DNA of 64,000 nt, taken from the NCBI GenBank assembly GCA_938084575.1, contig CALKFG010000005.1, positions 248,001 through 312,000 on the forward strand, read 5' to 3'. The translations under genes were made by a program, and so were the position numbers. The notes beneath the pieces are model-generated. The model was not told the DNA's origin and ran no database searches. It saw only the letters and a program-made list of their open reading frames with translations. This stretch comes from an uncultured Hyphomonadaceae bacterium (GTDB lineage: Bacteria > Pseudomonadota > Alphaproteobacteria > Caulobacterales > Hyphomonadaceae). Below, in pieces: positions 1 through 8,354 of this stretch (within the stretch, counting starts at the first letter, position 1; each line of letters opens with the position of its first letter).

Positions 1-111
1 GGCATTTTACATATCAGCCAGAACCCTTTCCGGACTTGTATTTCGACTTCCCGGTAAGATAAGAGACGCCATGCTCTGCGGCGGTCCTTGCCGTGATGAC
101 AAGAAGTTGAC

Positions 112-133
112 GTCCTGTAGACTGTCGCAGGAC
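112..133. promoter_or_regulatory. Inverted repeat upstream of the MarR gene (possible autoregulatory operator)
   Basis: GTCCTG (112-117) and CAGGAC (128-133) form a perfect 6-bp inverted repeat with a 10-base spacer, ending 25 bases before the MarR start. MarR proteins bind palindromes and often repress their own gene, so this is a plausible operator. The repeat is short and could be chance. Confidence 0.25.
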
Positions 134-158
134 AGAGAAAGCGATTCGGTCTGAGCCC

Positions 159-629
159 ATGGCCCACCATCAGGAGATCTTGGTCGCGTTGCGGCAAATC
201 ACGCGGGCGATTGACCTGCAGTCGAAGCGGCTGCTGAAAAGCGCCGGCCTGACGGTGCCGCAGCTGATGGTGCTGCAGGCTCTGAGCCCGGACGGGCGTG
301 CCAAGCCGTCGGATATCGCCCGGAGAGTGCACCTGTCACAGGCAACCATTACGTCGATCGTTGACCGGCTTCTGAAGGCCGGGCTGGTCAATCGTGAGCG
401 CAGCGAAGGCGATCGCAGGGTCGTTGATGTTGTCCTGACTCAGGCAGGAAGCGACCGACTCGACCTCGCCCCGACCCTGTTGCAGGAAGGGTTTGTCGAG
501 GCCTTTGAGCGCCTGGCCAATTGGGAAAAGTCACAGCTTGTCTATGCCGTGCAGCGGCTGGCATCTATGATGGATGCCGCTGAAATTGAGGCCGCTCCGA
601 TCCTCGAAATCGGGGATCTGGCCGACTGA
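159..629 (+). CDS. MarR-family winged-helix transcriptional regulator
   Basis: 156 residues, the usual MarR size. It has an N-terminal dimerisation helix, then a winged helix at about residues 45-100 with the recognition-helix stretch HLSQATITSIVDRLLKAGLV and a basic wing (RERSEGDRRVVDV). MarR proteins are cytoplasmic dimers that usually repress nearby genes until a small ligand binds. It lies 59 bases upstream of proC and on the same strand as proC-putP-putA, so a link to proline or P5C metabolism is possible but not shown. An inverted repeat lies just upstream. No strong ribosome-binding site is visible before the ATG. Family call is firm; target unknown. Confidence 0.85.
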   Translation: MAHHQEILVALRQITRAIDLQSKRLLKSAGLTVPQLMVLQALSPDGRAKPSDIARRVHLSQATITSIVDRLLKAGLVNRERSEGDRRVVDVVLTQAGSDRLDLAPTLLQEGFVEAFERLANWEKSQLVYAVQRLASMMDAAEIEAAPILEIGDLAD

Positions 630-688
630 GTGGTGGGCCAGCAAAGGAATTTTGAGGCTCTGACAGGGAGCAGAAAGGTAACCCAGTT

Positions 689-1471
689 TTGAGACAGGCC
701 TTGCTGATAGGGTGCGGGAAAATGGGCGGTGCCCTGCTTGGCCAGTGGGTCAGGTCAACACAGTACGCGTTCACCGTGGTTGACCCGGAGCTGGAGTCCG
801 TGCCGCCAAATGCGCGGCTGGTGCGGGATGCTGACGCCCTTGGGGAGGCGCAGTTCGATACCATTATCGTTGCGGTGAAGCCCCAGCTCATAGACGCGGT
901 TCTGCCCGCTTATGCCGGCCGCCTGTCTGAGTCCGGGCTGATCGTCTCCATTGCCGCAGGCTATTCGGCCGACCGGTTCCGGGACATCTTTGCGCACGCC
1001 CCGGTGATCCGATTGATGCCGAATCTGGCAGCGGCCGTTGGCAAAGGCGTCAATGGTCTCTTCGCAACCCCGGATGTTTCGGCTGAGGACCGGGCCGATA
1101 TTGTTGCGCTGATGAGCCTGACGGGCATCTCTATCTGGGTTGGCGGAGAGGATGAACTGGATCGGGTCACGGTCATAGCCAGCAGTGGGGTTGGCTTTTT
1201 CTTCGAAATCGCGCGGTCTTTCGTGGCCGCCTCGGAGCGGCTGGGTTTCAATCGGAACGAGGCCCGTGATCTGGTTCTCGGGGCGTTTGCGGGCGCGGCC
1301 GAATTGGCCCGCCAATCGGATCTCGATCTGGAAACTTTGCGGAACAATGTGACAAGCAAGCAGGGCGTGACGCTGGCTGGACTCGACCAGCTGAGACGTG
1401 ACGGGATGCTGGACGGCCTGTCCGACCGAACATTGCAGGCGGCCTATGCACGCGCCATCGAACTGCGCTAG
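689..1471 (+). CDS. proC: Pyrroline-5-carboxylate reductase
   Basis: Reduces 1-pyrroline-5-carboxylate to proline with NAD(P)H, the last step of proline synthesis. The 260-residue protein starts with a Rossmann fold (GCGKMGGALL, residues about 8-17), has the IIVAVKPQ segment at the end of the nucleotide-binding domain, and the C-terminal helical signature TSKQGVTLAGLDQL typical of ProC. The start is TTG at 689, preceded by an AGAAAGG-like site. Oddity: a biosynthetic gene sits directly ahead of the catabolic genes putP and putA, which share P5C as intermediate. The distant proB (51949-53085) supplies the first step; proA is not in the window. Confidence 0.93.
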   Translation: MRQALLIGCGKMGGALLGQWVRSTQYAFTVVDPELESVPPNARLVRDADALGEAQFDTIIVAVKPQLIDAVLPAYAGRLSESGLIVSIAAGYSADRFRDIFAHAPVIRLMPNLAAAVGKGVNGLFATPDVSAEDRADIVALMSLTGISIWVGGEDELDRVTVIASSGVGFFFEIARSFVAASERLGFNRNEARDLVLGAFAGAAELARQSDLDLETLRNNVTSKQGVTLAGLDQLRRDGMLDGLSDRTLQAAYARAIELR

Positions 1472-1524
1472 TTAGGGACGGCTATCCGGTCCTCTCTGTC
1501 CGTTTAGATGTACAAAGGGTGGGA

Positions 1525-3096
1525 ATGCGCGTGTCTATGTCGATCAGACCTGAAGAATTATTCTCTCTGGCGGTCTATTTTGTCCTGATGCTTGCCATTG
1601 GCCTTTATGCCTATCGGCGATCCACAAGCGATGTGTCGGAATATATGCTCGGTGGACGCCGTCTGCACCCCGCCGTTGGCGCACTGTCGGCTGGGGCTTC
1701 GGATATGAGCGGCTGGATGCTGCTGGGGCTTCCCGGGGCCATCTATGTTTCGGGTCTGGGTGCCGCCTGGATCGCTGTGGGCCTGACCATGGGCGCCTAT
1801 TTGAATTACCGGTTCGTGGCGCCAAGGTTGCGTTCATATACAGAGCTTGCCGAGGATGCGATCACCATTCCGGATTATTTTGAGAAGCGCTTTCACGACC
1901 GGTCGCATGCGCTCAGGCTTTTATCTTCTCTGGTGATTGTGATTTTCTTCACCCTTTACACCTCGTCCGGACTGGTGGCGGGCGGCAAGCTGTTTGAGTC
2001 GGCCTTTGGGCTTGATTACAGGCTTGGCCTGTTCGTGACCGCAGGGGTCGTGCTTGCCTACACCATGTTGGGTGGGTTTCTGGCCGTCAGCCTGACGGAC
2101 TTTGTCCAGGGCAGCATCATGTTCCTGGCCCTTATTCTGGTGCCGCTTGCGGCATTCTGGGTCTTGGGCGGGTTTTCCAGCGTGGCCGCCCTGGTTGAGG
2201 CGGCGCCCCCGGCGGTCCTGTCCGCTGATAAGATCGGCCCGGCCCGGTCCGGCTTCTATGACTGGTTTCAAAATATGACATGGCTGGGCTTTTTGTCCCT
2301 CATGGCCTGGGGGCTGGGCTATTTTGGTCAGCCGCATATCATCGTCCGTTTCATGGCGATCCGGTCTCTGAGAGATATGGCTGCGGTACGCTATATCGGT
2401 ATGGGTTGGATGATTGTCACCGTCACAGGGGCGATCCTGACCGGGGTTGTTGGCGTGGCCTATGTTGCCGGGCGTGAGTTGCTCAGTCCGCTGAAGGATC
2501 CCGAGACCATTTTCATCGTGCTGTCACAGTCGCTCTTTCACCCGCTGGTCGCGGGGCTGCTGCTTGCCGCCATACTGGCGGCCATTATGAGCACAATTTC
2601 GTCCCAGCTGCTGGTGTCGTCGAGTTCCCTGACAGAGGATTTCTATAAGATTTTCATTCGCCGATCGGCCAGCCAGAGTGAGCGGGTCATGATTGGTCGG
2701 GCGTCGGTTCTGGCGGTGGCTCTTGTTGCCATTGCTCTGGCCTATGACCGGTCGAGCAATATTCTGTCCCTGGTGTCAAATGCGTGGGCCGGTTTCGGGG
2801 CGGCGTTCGGCCCGGTTATCCTGTTGTCTTTGTACTGGCCCAGAACCACCCGGAACGGGGCTCTGGCTGGCATGCTGGTTGGCGCCCTCACCGTCCTTTT
2901 CTGGCTGTATGCTCCGGTTGTCATCGGCGGGCGCAGCCTGTCTGAAATTGTCTACGAGATGATTCCGGGATTTGTGCTGGGTGGCGCAGTGACGCTGCTG
3001 GTCAGTGCCCTTGACCGCCGGCCAGGCTCTGGCATCCTGACTCAGTTTTCGCACATGCGGCAGGCCGTCGATGACGAGGCCCGGGCGCTCTTCTAG
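1525..3096 (+). CDS. putP: Sodium/proline symporter
   Basis: Inner-membrane Na+-coupled proline importer of the solute:sodium symporter (SSS) family. About 12-13 hydrophobic segments span the 523 residues. PutP-type landmarks include ASDMSGWMLLGLPGA near the N terminus, FGQPHIIVRFMAI in the middle and ILAAIMSTISSQLLVSSSSL, which carries residues of the family's Na+ sites. ATG 1525 was chosen because AAAGGG at 1514-1519 lies 5 bases upstream; GTG 1519 and ATG 1537 are also in frame. It sits between proC and putA on the same strand, which makes proline the expected substrate rather than another SSS solute. Confidence 0.9.
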   Translation: MRVSMSIRPEELFSLAVYFVLMLAIGLYAYRRSTSDVSEYMLGGRRLHPAVGALSAGASDMSGWMLLGLPGAIYVSGLGAAWIAVGLTMGAYLNYRFVAPRLRSYTELAEDAITIPDYFEKRFHDRSHALRLLSSLVIVIFFTLYTSSGLVAGGKLFESAFGLDYRLGLFVTAGVVLAYTMLGGFLAVSLTDFVQGSIMFLALILVPLAAFWVLGGFSSVAALVEAAPPAVLSADKIGPARSGFYDWFQNMTWLGFLSLMAWGLGYFGQPHIIVRFMAIRSLRDMAAVRYIGMGWMIVTVTGAILTGVVGVAYVAGRELLSPLKDPETIFIVLSQSLFHPLVAGLLLAAILAAIMSTISSQLLVSSSSLTEDFYKIFIRRSASQSERVMIGRASVLAVALVAIALAYDRSSNILSLVSNAWAGFGAAFGPVILLSLYWPRTTRNGALAGMLVGALTVLFWLYAPVVIGGRSLSEIVYEMIPGFVLGGAVTLLVSALDRRPGSGILTQFSHMRQAVDDEARALF

Positions 3097-3218
3097 GGAC
3101 CAGCCCGTCTGGGCAGGCGGACATCAGCCCGTCTTGTGATTAATGTCGTGTTTTCTGACTGGACCCAGCCAGTGCTGGGACCGGCTGTGTGGGTCGCGAG
3201 AGAAAGGAGAGCGCGGTG

Positions 3219-6200
3219 ATGCCCTTTGGTGATACAGGCAGGTCTGCGAAGCGGTTCCGGGAGGATAGGGGTTTGCAGCGTCTGGACACGGTCTACCGCG
3301 CCGATGAGGGCGCCCTGATCGAGGCTCTGTCCCAGCAGACCGAAGTCTCGCTGGCCCTGCGCCAGCGGATTTATGGGCGGTCTCTTGGTCTGATCCGGAA
3401 GATGAGAGATGCGGGGAAACCCGGCCTTATGGAGCTGTTCCTCGCCGAATATGGGCTGTCCACCAATGAGGGCCTCGCCTTGATGTGTCTTGCCGAGGCC
3501 TTGCTGAGGGTTCCCGATCAGCGGACCGTCGACCGGCTGATTGAAGACAAGATTGCGCCGCAGGAGTGGAATGCGCATCTCGGTAAATCGCAGTCCACGC
3601 TGGTCAATGCATCCACCATCGGGCTGATGCTGACCGGGCGGGTTCTGGACGATCATTCCGGCGCCAGCGTGACAGGTCTGCTGAACCGTCTGGTCAAACG
3701 GTTGGGTGAGCCGGTGGTGCGCCTTGCCGTCAGGCATGCAATGAAGGAAATGGGTGACCAGTTCGTTCTGGGCCAGACCATTGAGGAGGCCTTGAAGAGA
3801 GGTCAGTCGGCCCGCAGGCAGGGGTATCTGTATTCCTATGATATGCTGGGGGAGGCGTCTCTGACGGCCTGCGATTCCCAGGCTTATTTTGACGCCTATG
3901 CCCATGCTATCCGGGTGATTGGCAAACGGGGACAGGCGCAGCCCATCCAGACCGCTTCAGGCATTTCGGTAAAACTTTCTGCGCTGCATCCCCGGTTCGA
4001 GTTTATCAAGGCTGGACGGGTGTTTGATGAGCTCACACCGCGACTGGTTGAGCTCGCCCGGGCGGCCCGTGCCTATGGCCTTGGATTTACGATTGACGCC
4101 GAGGAAGCCGATCGCCTTGACCTGACATTGCAAATCTTTGGTGCACTGCTGGAGGATGAGACCCTGGCCGGATGGGACGGGCTGGGGCTTGCCGTCCAGG
4201 CATATGGCAAGCGTGCCGCCGCCGCGATTGACTGGCTTTATGCCGCCGCCTCCCGGCAGGACCGCAAGATCATGATCCGACTGGTTAAAGGGGCCTATTG
4301 GGATACAGAAATCAAACAGGCGCAGGTCGACGGCGTCGACGATTTTCCGGTTTTTACCCGCCGCGAGGCGACCGATATTTCTTATATCTGCTGTGCTCAG
4401 AAGCTTCTCGGCATGACAGAACGGATCTATCCGCAATTTGCGACCCATAATGCCCAGGCGGCCGCGGCGATCCTTGAAATGGCCGGGCCGGATCAGTGTT
4501 TCGAGTTCCAGCGCCTGCACGGTATGGGCGAAACCCTGCACCATTTGCTGTTAAAGCAGGAGAAGGCACGGTGCCGGATTTACGCGCCGGTAGGACCGCA
4601 CAAGGACTTATTGGCATATCTCGTGCGGCGTCTGCTCGAGAATGGGGCAAATTCGTCTTTTGTGAACCAGGTGGTCGATCCGCGATGGTCGCCGGAGCAA
4701 ATCGCAGAGGACCCGTTTGAGCGGTTCTCGAGATCTGTGGGCCGGCGACAGGCAGCTTTGAAGAACCCAACTCAGATTTTTGCACCCGAGCGCCTCAACT
4801 CACGTGGCTGGACTCTCAACCGCCGGTCAGATGCCCATGAGCTTGACCGTGCCCGGGCGCCGTTTGCCACGGCCAGCTGGAGCGTTGAGCCGATCCTGTC
4901 GGCGAAGTGGACAGGCGACGGACGCCACCCCCTATGTAATCCGTGCCGGCCGGACGAGCTGGTCGGACAGGTGATTTCGGCCTCTGCGCAGGATGCCGAG
5001 ACCGCCATTGAGCTGGCCCAGGACTGGCGGGAAACGTCGCCTCAGGCGCGGTCCGCTGTGTTGCGTCGGGCGGCTGTTCTTTTTGAAGACAATTTCGGGG
5101 AAATTCTTGCCGTCTTATGCCGGGAAGCCGGCAAGACACAGGCCGATGCCATTGCCGAATTGCGCGAAGCCGTCGATTTTCTGAGATATTATGCCTGCCG
5201 GGCAGAAGACCAGCTATTGGGACCCGCGGCCGGCATTGTAACCTGCATCTCGCCATGGAATTTCCCGCTGGCGATTTTTACAGGTCAGATCGCGGCGGCG
5301 CTTGCGGCAGGAAATGGTGTGATCGCCAAGCCCGCTGAAGCAACCCCCATCATTGCCTCCCTCGCGGTGAGCTTTTTGCACCAGGCAGGTGTCCCCGTGT
5401 CGGTTTTGCAGTTTCTGCCGGGGTCAGGTGCCCAGATTGGTCAGCTTCTCGTCTCCAGCCCTCAGGTGTCGGGCGCCTGTTTCACCGGGTCCACAGCGAC
5501 TGCCCAGGCGATCAATCGCAGCCTGTCGGCCTTGGCCGCCCCGGACAGTTTTCTGATTGCAGAGACGGGAGGACTGAATGCGGCGATCGTGGATTCGACG
5601 GCCTTGCTTGAGCAGGCGGTCCGCGACACCATCCAGTCGGCCTTCCTGTCAGCCGGGCAGCGCTGCTCTGCCCTGCGGTGCCTGTATGTTCAGGAGGATA
5701 TCGCCGACCAGTTTGAAGATATGCTTTTAGGGGCAATGGATGAGCTAGAGGCCGGGGACCCATGGGATCTCGGCACCGATATCGGGCCGGTCATTTCGGC
5801 AGATGCGCGTGATCAGATCCAGGCCTATGTCGACAAAGCCCGGGCAGAAGGGCGTCTTCTGAAACAGCTTCCCGTTCCTGACACGGGCTATTTTGTCGGC
5901 CCAAGCGTCATCAAAGTGAACCGCATTGCCGGACTGACCCGGGAAGTGTTTGGCCCGGTTCTGCATCTTGCGCGTTTTACTGCGGATGAGTTCTATGCGG
6001 TACTGGATCAAATTAATGCGACCGGATATGGCCTCACCTTCGGCCTTCATAGTCGGATTGACGATCGGGTGCGGGAGATTTCTGACCGCCTCAGGGTCGG
6101 GAATATTTACGTCAATCGAAATCAGATCGGCGCGATTGTTGGTTCTCAGCCCTTTGGCGGTGAAGGTCTTTCCGGGACAGGGCCGAAGGCGGGCGGGCCG

Positions 6201-6761
6201 TCCTACGTTCAGAGGTTTACCCGCTCCGGGCGCACCGATCATGGGCCCTTAAGCGGAACGGCGCTGGATACGGGGACCGTGCAGGCAGCACTTGAGGCCC
6301 TCCAGCCGGCCTCGTCTGAATGTTTGTCCCGACAGATCCTGTCCGGCCCGACGGGAGAGCGTAATGAATATTCTGTTTGGCCGCGGGGGGTGGCGCTGTG
6401 TCTCGGGCCAACACTCGAGGATGCCCGATGTCAGGCGCGGAGTGTCGGGTCAACGGGCTGCGCTGCGCTGATCATTGCACCTGGCGCCAGGCCGGAAGAA
6501 GGACTTGACGGTCATTTGGCACCAGAAGCGCTGACGGATCTCCGTGGCTTCGCGGTGGCTGTCCTCTGGGCCGATGACCACACTGTCCGACGGGCAAGGA
6601 TGGCGCTGGCCCAGAAAGACGGACCGATTCTTCCGCTGGTGTCTGGCACGCGCATTGAGGCGTGTTGCCGTGTTGAGCGCCACACCTGTATCGACACGAC
6701 CGCAGCAGGCGGAAATGCGACGCTTCTTGGCGGCCTCAGTGAGGCGGACGAGAGACTATAG
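3219..6761 (+). CDS. putA: Bifunctional proline dehydrogenase / P5C dehydrogenase
   Basis: Oxidises proline to glutamate in two steps: an FAD-dependent proline dehydrogenase (N-terminal half; RLVKGAYWDTEIK, FQRLHGMGE) and an NAD-dependent aldehyde dehydrogenase (C-terminal half; catalytic Glu in AETGG, catalytic Cys in GQRCSALRC at about residue 816). It is 1180 residues from this start. The open frame runs upstream to GTG 3189, but AAAGGAG at 3203-3209 lies inside that extension and is well placed for ATG 3219. No N-terminal ribbon-helix-helix DNA-binding domain is visible, so this looks like a non-regulatory PutA. The last 150 residues or so match the extra C-terminal domain of long PutAs. 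Follows putP by 122 bases. Confidence 0.95.
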   Translation: MPFGDTGRSAKRFREDRGLQRLDTVYRADEGALIEALSQQTEVSLALRQRIYGRSLGLIRKMRDAGKPGLMELFLAEYGLSTNEGLALMCLAEALLRVPDQRTVDRLIEDKIAPQEWNAHLGKSQSTLVNASTIGLMLTGRVLDDHSGASVTGLLNRLVKRLGEPVVRLAVRHAMKEMGDQFVLGQTIEEALKRGQSARRQGYLYSYDMLGEASLTACDSQAYFDAYAHAIRVIGKRGQAQPIQTASGISVKLSALHPRFEFIKAGRVFDELTPRLVELARAARAYGLGFTIDAEEADRLDLTLQIFGALLEDETLAGWDGLGLAVQAYGKRAAAAIDWLYAAASRQDRKIMIRLVKGAYWDTEIKQAQVDGVDDFPVFTRREATDISYICCAQKLLGMTERIYPQFATHNAQAAAAILEMAGPDQCFEFQRLHGMGETLHHLLLKQEKARCRIYAPVGPHKDLLAYLVRRLLENGANSSFVNQVVDPRWSPEQIAEDPFERFSRSVGRRQAALKNPTQIFAPERLNSRGWTLNRRSDAHELDRARAPFATASWSVEPILSAKWTGDGRHPLCNPCRPDELVGQVISASAQDAETAIELAQDWRETSPQARSAVLRRAAVLFEDNFGEILAVLCREAGKTQADAIAELREAVDFLRYYACRAEDQLLGPAAGIVTCISPWNFPLAIFTGQIAAALAAGNGVIAKPAEATPIIASLAVSFLHQAGVPVSVLQFLPGSGAQIGQLLVSSPQVSGACFTGSTATAQAINRSLSALAAPDSFLIAETGGLNAAIVDSTALLEQAVRDTIQSAFLSAGQRCSALRCLYVQEDIADQFEDMLLGAMDELEAGDPWDLGTDIGPVISADARDQIQAYVDKARAEGRLLKQLPVPDTGYFVGPSVIKVNRIAGLTREVFGPVLHLARFTADEFYAVLDQINATGYGLTFGLHSRIDDRVREISDRLRVGNIYVNRNQIGAIVGSQPFGGEGLSGTGPKAGGPSYVQRFTRSGRTDHGPLSGTALDTGTVQAALEALQPASSECLSRQILSGPTGERNEYSVWPRGVALCLGPTLEDARCQARSVGSTGCAALIIAPGARPEEGLDGHLAPEALTDLRGFAVAVLWADDHTVRRARMALAQKDGPILPLVSGTRIEACCRVERHTCIDTTAAGGNATLLGGLSEADERL

Positions 6762-7246
6762 CGTCAGGCTTTGAGTTGTGCCTGACCCGACTGGGCCGCG
6801 CCGGATCACTTTGCCGGCATTCTGGCCTGTGCCGGCCAGCGGAGGCCGGGTCTGAGGCGGGGGTCCGGACCGGTATATCGGTGCGATCCCCGATTTGTTG
6901 CCGGCGGCTCGACATCGGGGTCGGCGCTTTGCGGCCGGGCTCCCCTCACACCTTTACTGTTGCGCGCGAGGTTCCCCATGCCCTCCGCTGAGTCGGAACC
7001 ATAAGGAGGCCGTTCGATGCGCTGAATGGGTGCGCCTGTACGATTGTCCCAGCGGGCATGCGGCCAGGATTGATATCTGTTTGCGCGCCTTGTGCCCGCG
7101 CGAGCATGCCTGAATCGGGATTAAGCGCCGCTCCCTGCCTATCTAGGTAGATGTCAGCCCACGATTATTTTGTATCTATGTCTGAAAATTCGCCAATAGA
7201 AATTTCAATCAAAATAATTTGATATAATTAAATTGCATCATAGGCA
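6762..7246. other. 485-base gap between putA and the AraC-type gene
   Basis: No supported gene. A weak hairpin follows putA (GTCAGGC 6763-6769 with GCCTGAC 6780-6786, 10-base loop, no T run). A strong Shine-Dalgarno sequence AAGGAGG (7003-7009) precedes ATG CGC TGA and then a 15-codon frame from 7026. The part from about 7140 to 7246 becomes very AT-rich and holds the likely promoter of the next gene, including TATAAT at 7223-7228. The motif TAGGTAGATG at 7144-7153 recurs near 10989. Confidence 0.6.
7223..7228 (+). promoter_or_regulatory. Probable -10 box of the AraC-type regulator
   Basis: A perfect TATAAT ends 18 bases before the ATG at 7247, in an AT-rich stretch unlike the surrounding GC-rich DNA. 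No good -35 box is found 17 bases upstream. If used, the transcript would have a very short leader. Confidence 0.35.
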
Positions 7247-8332
7247 ATGAAAAATAGATCAATGACAAGTAATATAGGCCTTAAAGACAATTATAGTCTG
7301 CCGAAATTCGGAGATTTTGTTTTTACAACATCTGGAATTGAGTCATCTGAACAGGAGGACTATTTTCAGGACATGGTCGGGCCCTATTATCGAATGGCCT
7401 TTGATGGATCCCGTAACGGCAGATTTCTGAGTGATGAGCGCGTCTGGCTGGTCGGTGATTTTACCGTTTTTGAGTCTGCGCAGGACGGGTATTTCAAAAT
7501 GCGGGGGCGTTTTTTACCGGACCGGGTTCCGGAGCGGCTGGTGGTATCCTTCTGTACTGCGTCTCATGGGCAGACCGTAGTGGGTGAGGATTCCCGGCAT
7601 TGGAAGCCAGGCGATGTCGTAATCAGCAACGGGATGCGGCCGCTGCGGTGGCATGCCCTGCAACGCACACAGGAGCTGTCCATCATGTTGCCCGGGCGGC
7701 CGGATTTTTGCGGATCGGGGACAGAGCCCGATCTTGTAGTTTTAGACCGCGCCCGCGCTTCTGCACGTGCCCTGCGTTTGCAGATGGGCCTCGTGCATGA
7801 TGCCTGCCGGCAGGGTGATAAGATACTCGCCCACCTTTTGCTGAACGGATTTGCAACTGTTCTGAGAAATTTGTTGCGGGGCCTGCCGGTGGATCCTGAG
7901 CGCGACGACGTACGGACGCTGCGGCTTAATACCATACTGCGCTATATTGATACCCAGATCTGTGACCCAGCGCTTACGCCACAGCACCTGTGCAGTGAGT
8001 TTGGCCTGTCCCGTGCAGCCCTTTATCGGATGTTTGAACCGATCGGGGGTGTCGCTGATCATATTCGCAACCGGAAACTTGACGTGGCTTATGCCCGGAT
8101 TCTCAATCTGCCCGGGCGCAACGAAAATATCGGAACTGTGGCGGGTGCGCTGGGCTTTTATGATCATGCGCATCTGTCCCACAGGTTTAAAGAGCGCTTT
8201 GGGATTACGCCAAAGGGTTTGGTGCAGCTCGAGGGTAATGCGAGAAGACCGAAGACGACGCGCACCAAAAAGGCCAGCGCGGCAGGTCGCCAACCCCTTC
8301 TGTTCGATCTGATAACCCAGTCCTATGCGTGA
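7247..8332 (+). CDS. AraC-family transcriptional regulator
   Basis: 361 residues. The N-terminal 200 or so residues resemble the AraC-binding-like sensory domain, with no recognisable ligand motif. The C-terminal AraC DNA-binding domain (about residues 230-330) has two helix-turn-helix units: LCSEFGLSRAALYRMFE, and the second ending GFYDHAHLSHRFKERFG-ITPKG. Its position beside proC-putP-putA suggests it might control proline use, but it could equally act on the convergent symporter operon; this is inference. The first 40 codons or so are notably AT-rich compared with neighbours. ATG 7262 is an alternative in-frame start. A lysine/arginine-rich segment follows the second helix-turn-helix. Confidence 0.85.
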   Translation: MKNRSMTSNIGLKDNYSLPKFGDFVFTTSGIESSEQEDYFQDMVGPYYRMAFDGSRNGRFLSDERVWLVGDFTVFESAQDGYFKMRGRFLPDRVPERLVVSFCTASHGQTVVGEDSRHWKPGDVVISNGMRPLRWHALQRTQELSIMLPGRPDFCGSGTEPDLVVLDRARASARALRLQMGLVHDACRQGDKILAHLLLNGFATVLRNLLRGLPVDPERDDVRTLRLNTILRYIDTQICDPALTPQHLCSEFGLSRAALYRMFEPIGGVADHIRNRKLDVAYARILNLPGRNENIGTVAGALGFYDHAHLSHRFKERFGITPKGLVQLEGNARRPKTTRTKKASAAGRQPLLFDLITQSYA

Positions 8333-8354
8333 ACGCGTGGCAACGGCGCCGGGG

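Noticed and set aside
3189-3218. Extended N terminus of PutA from GTG 3189
   Set aside because: A strong AAAGGAG lies inside this stretch and is spaced for ATG 3219, so the extra ten codons are probably not translated.
6776-7113. Overlapping open frames between putA and the AraC-type gene
   Set aside because: Short, arginine/cysteine-rich translations with no start signals fitting them and no recognisable domain; treated as GC-rich chance frames.
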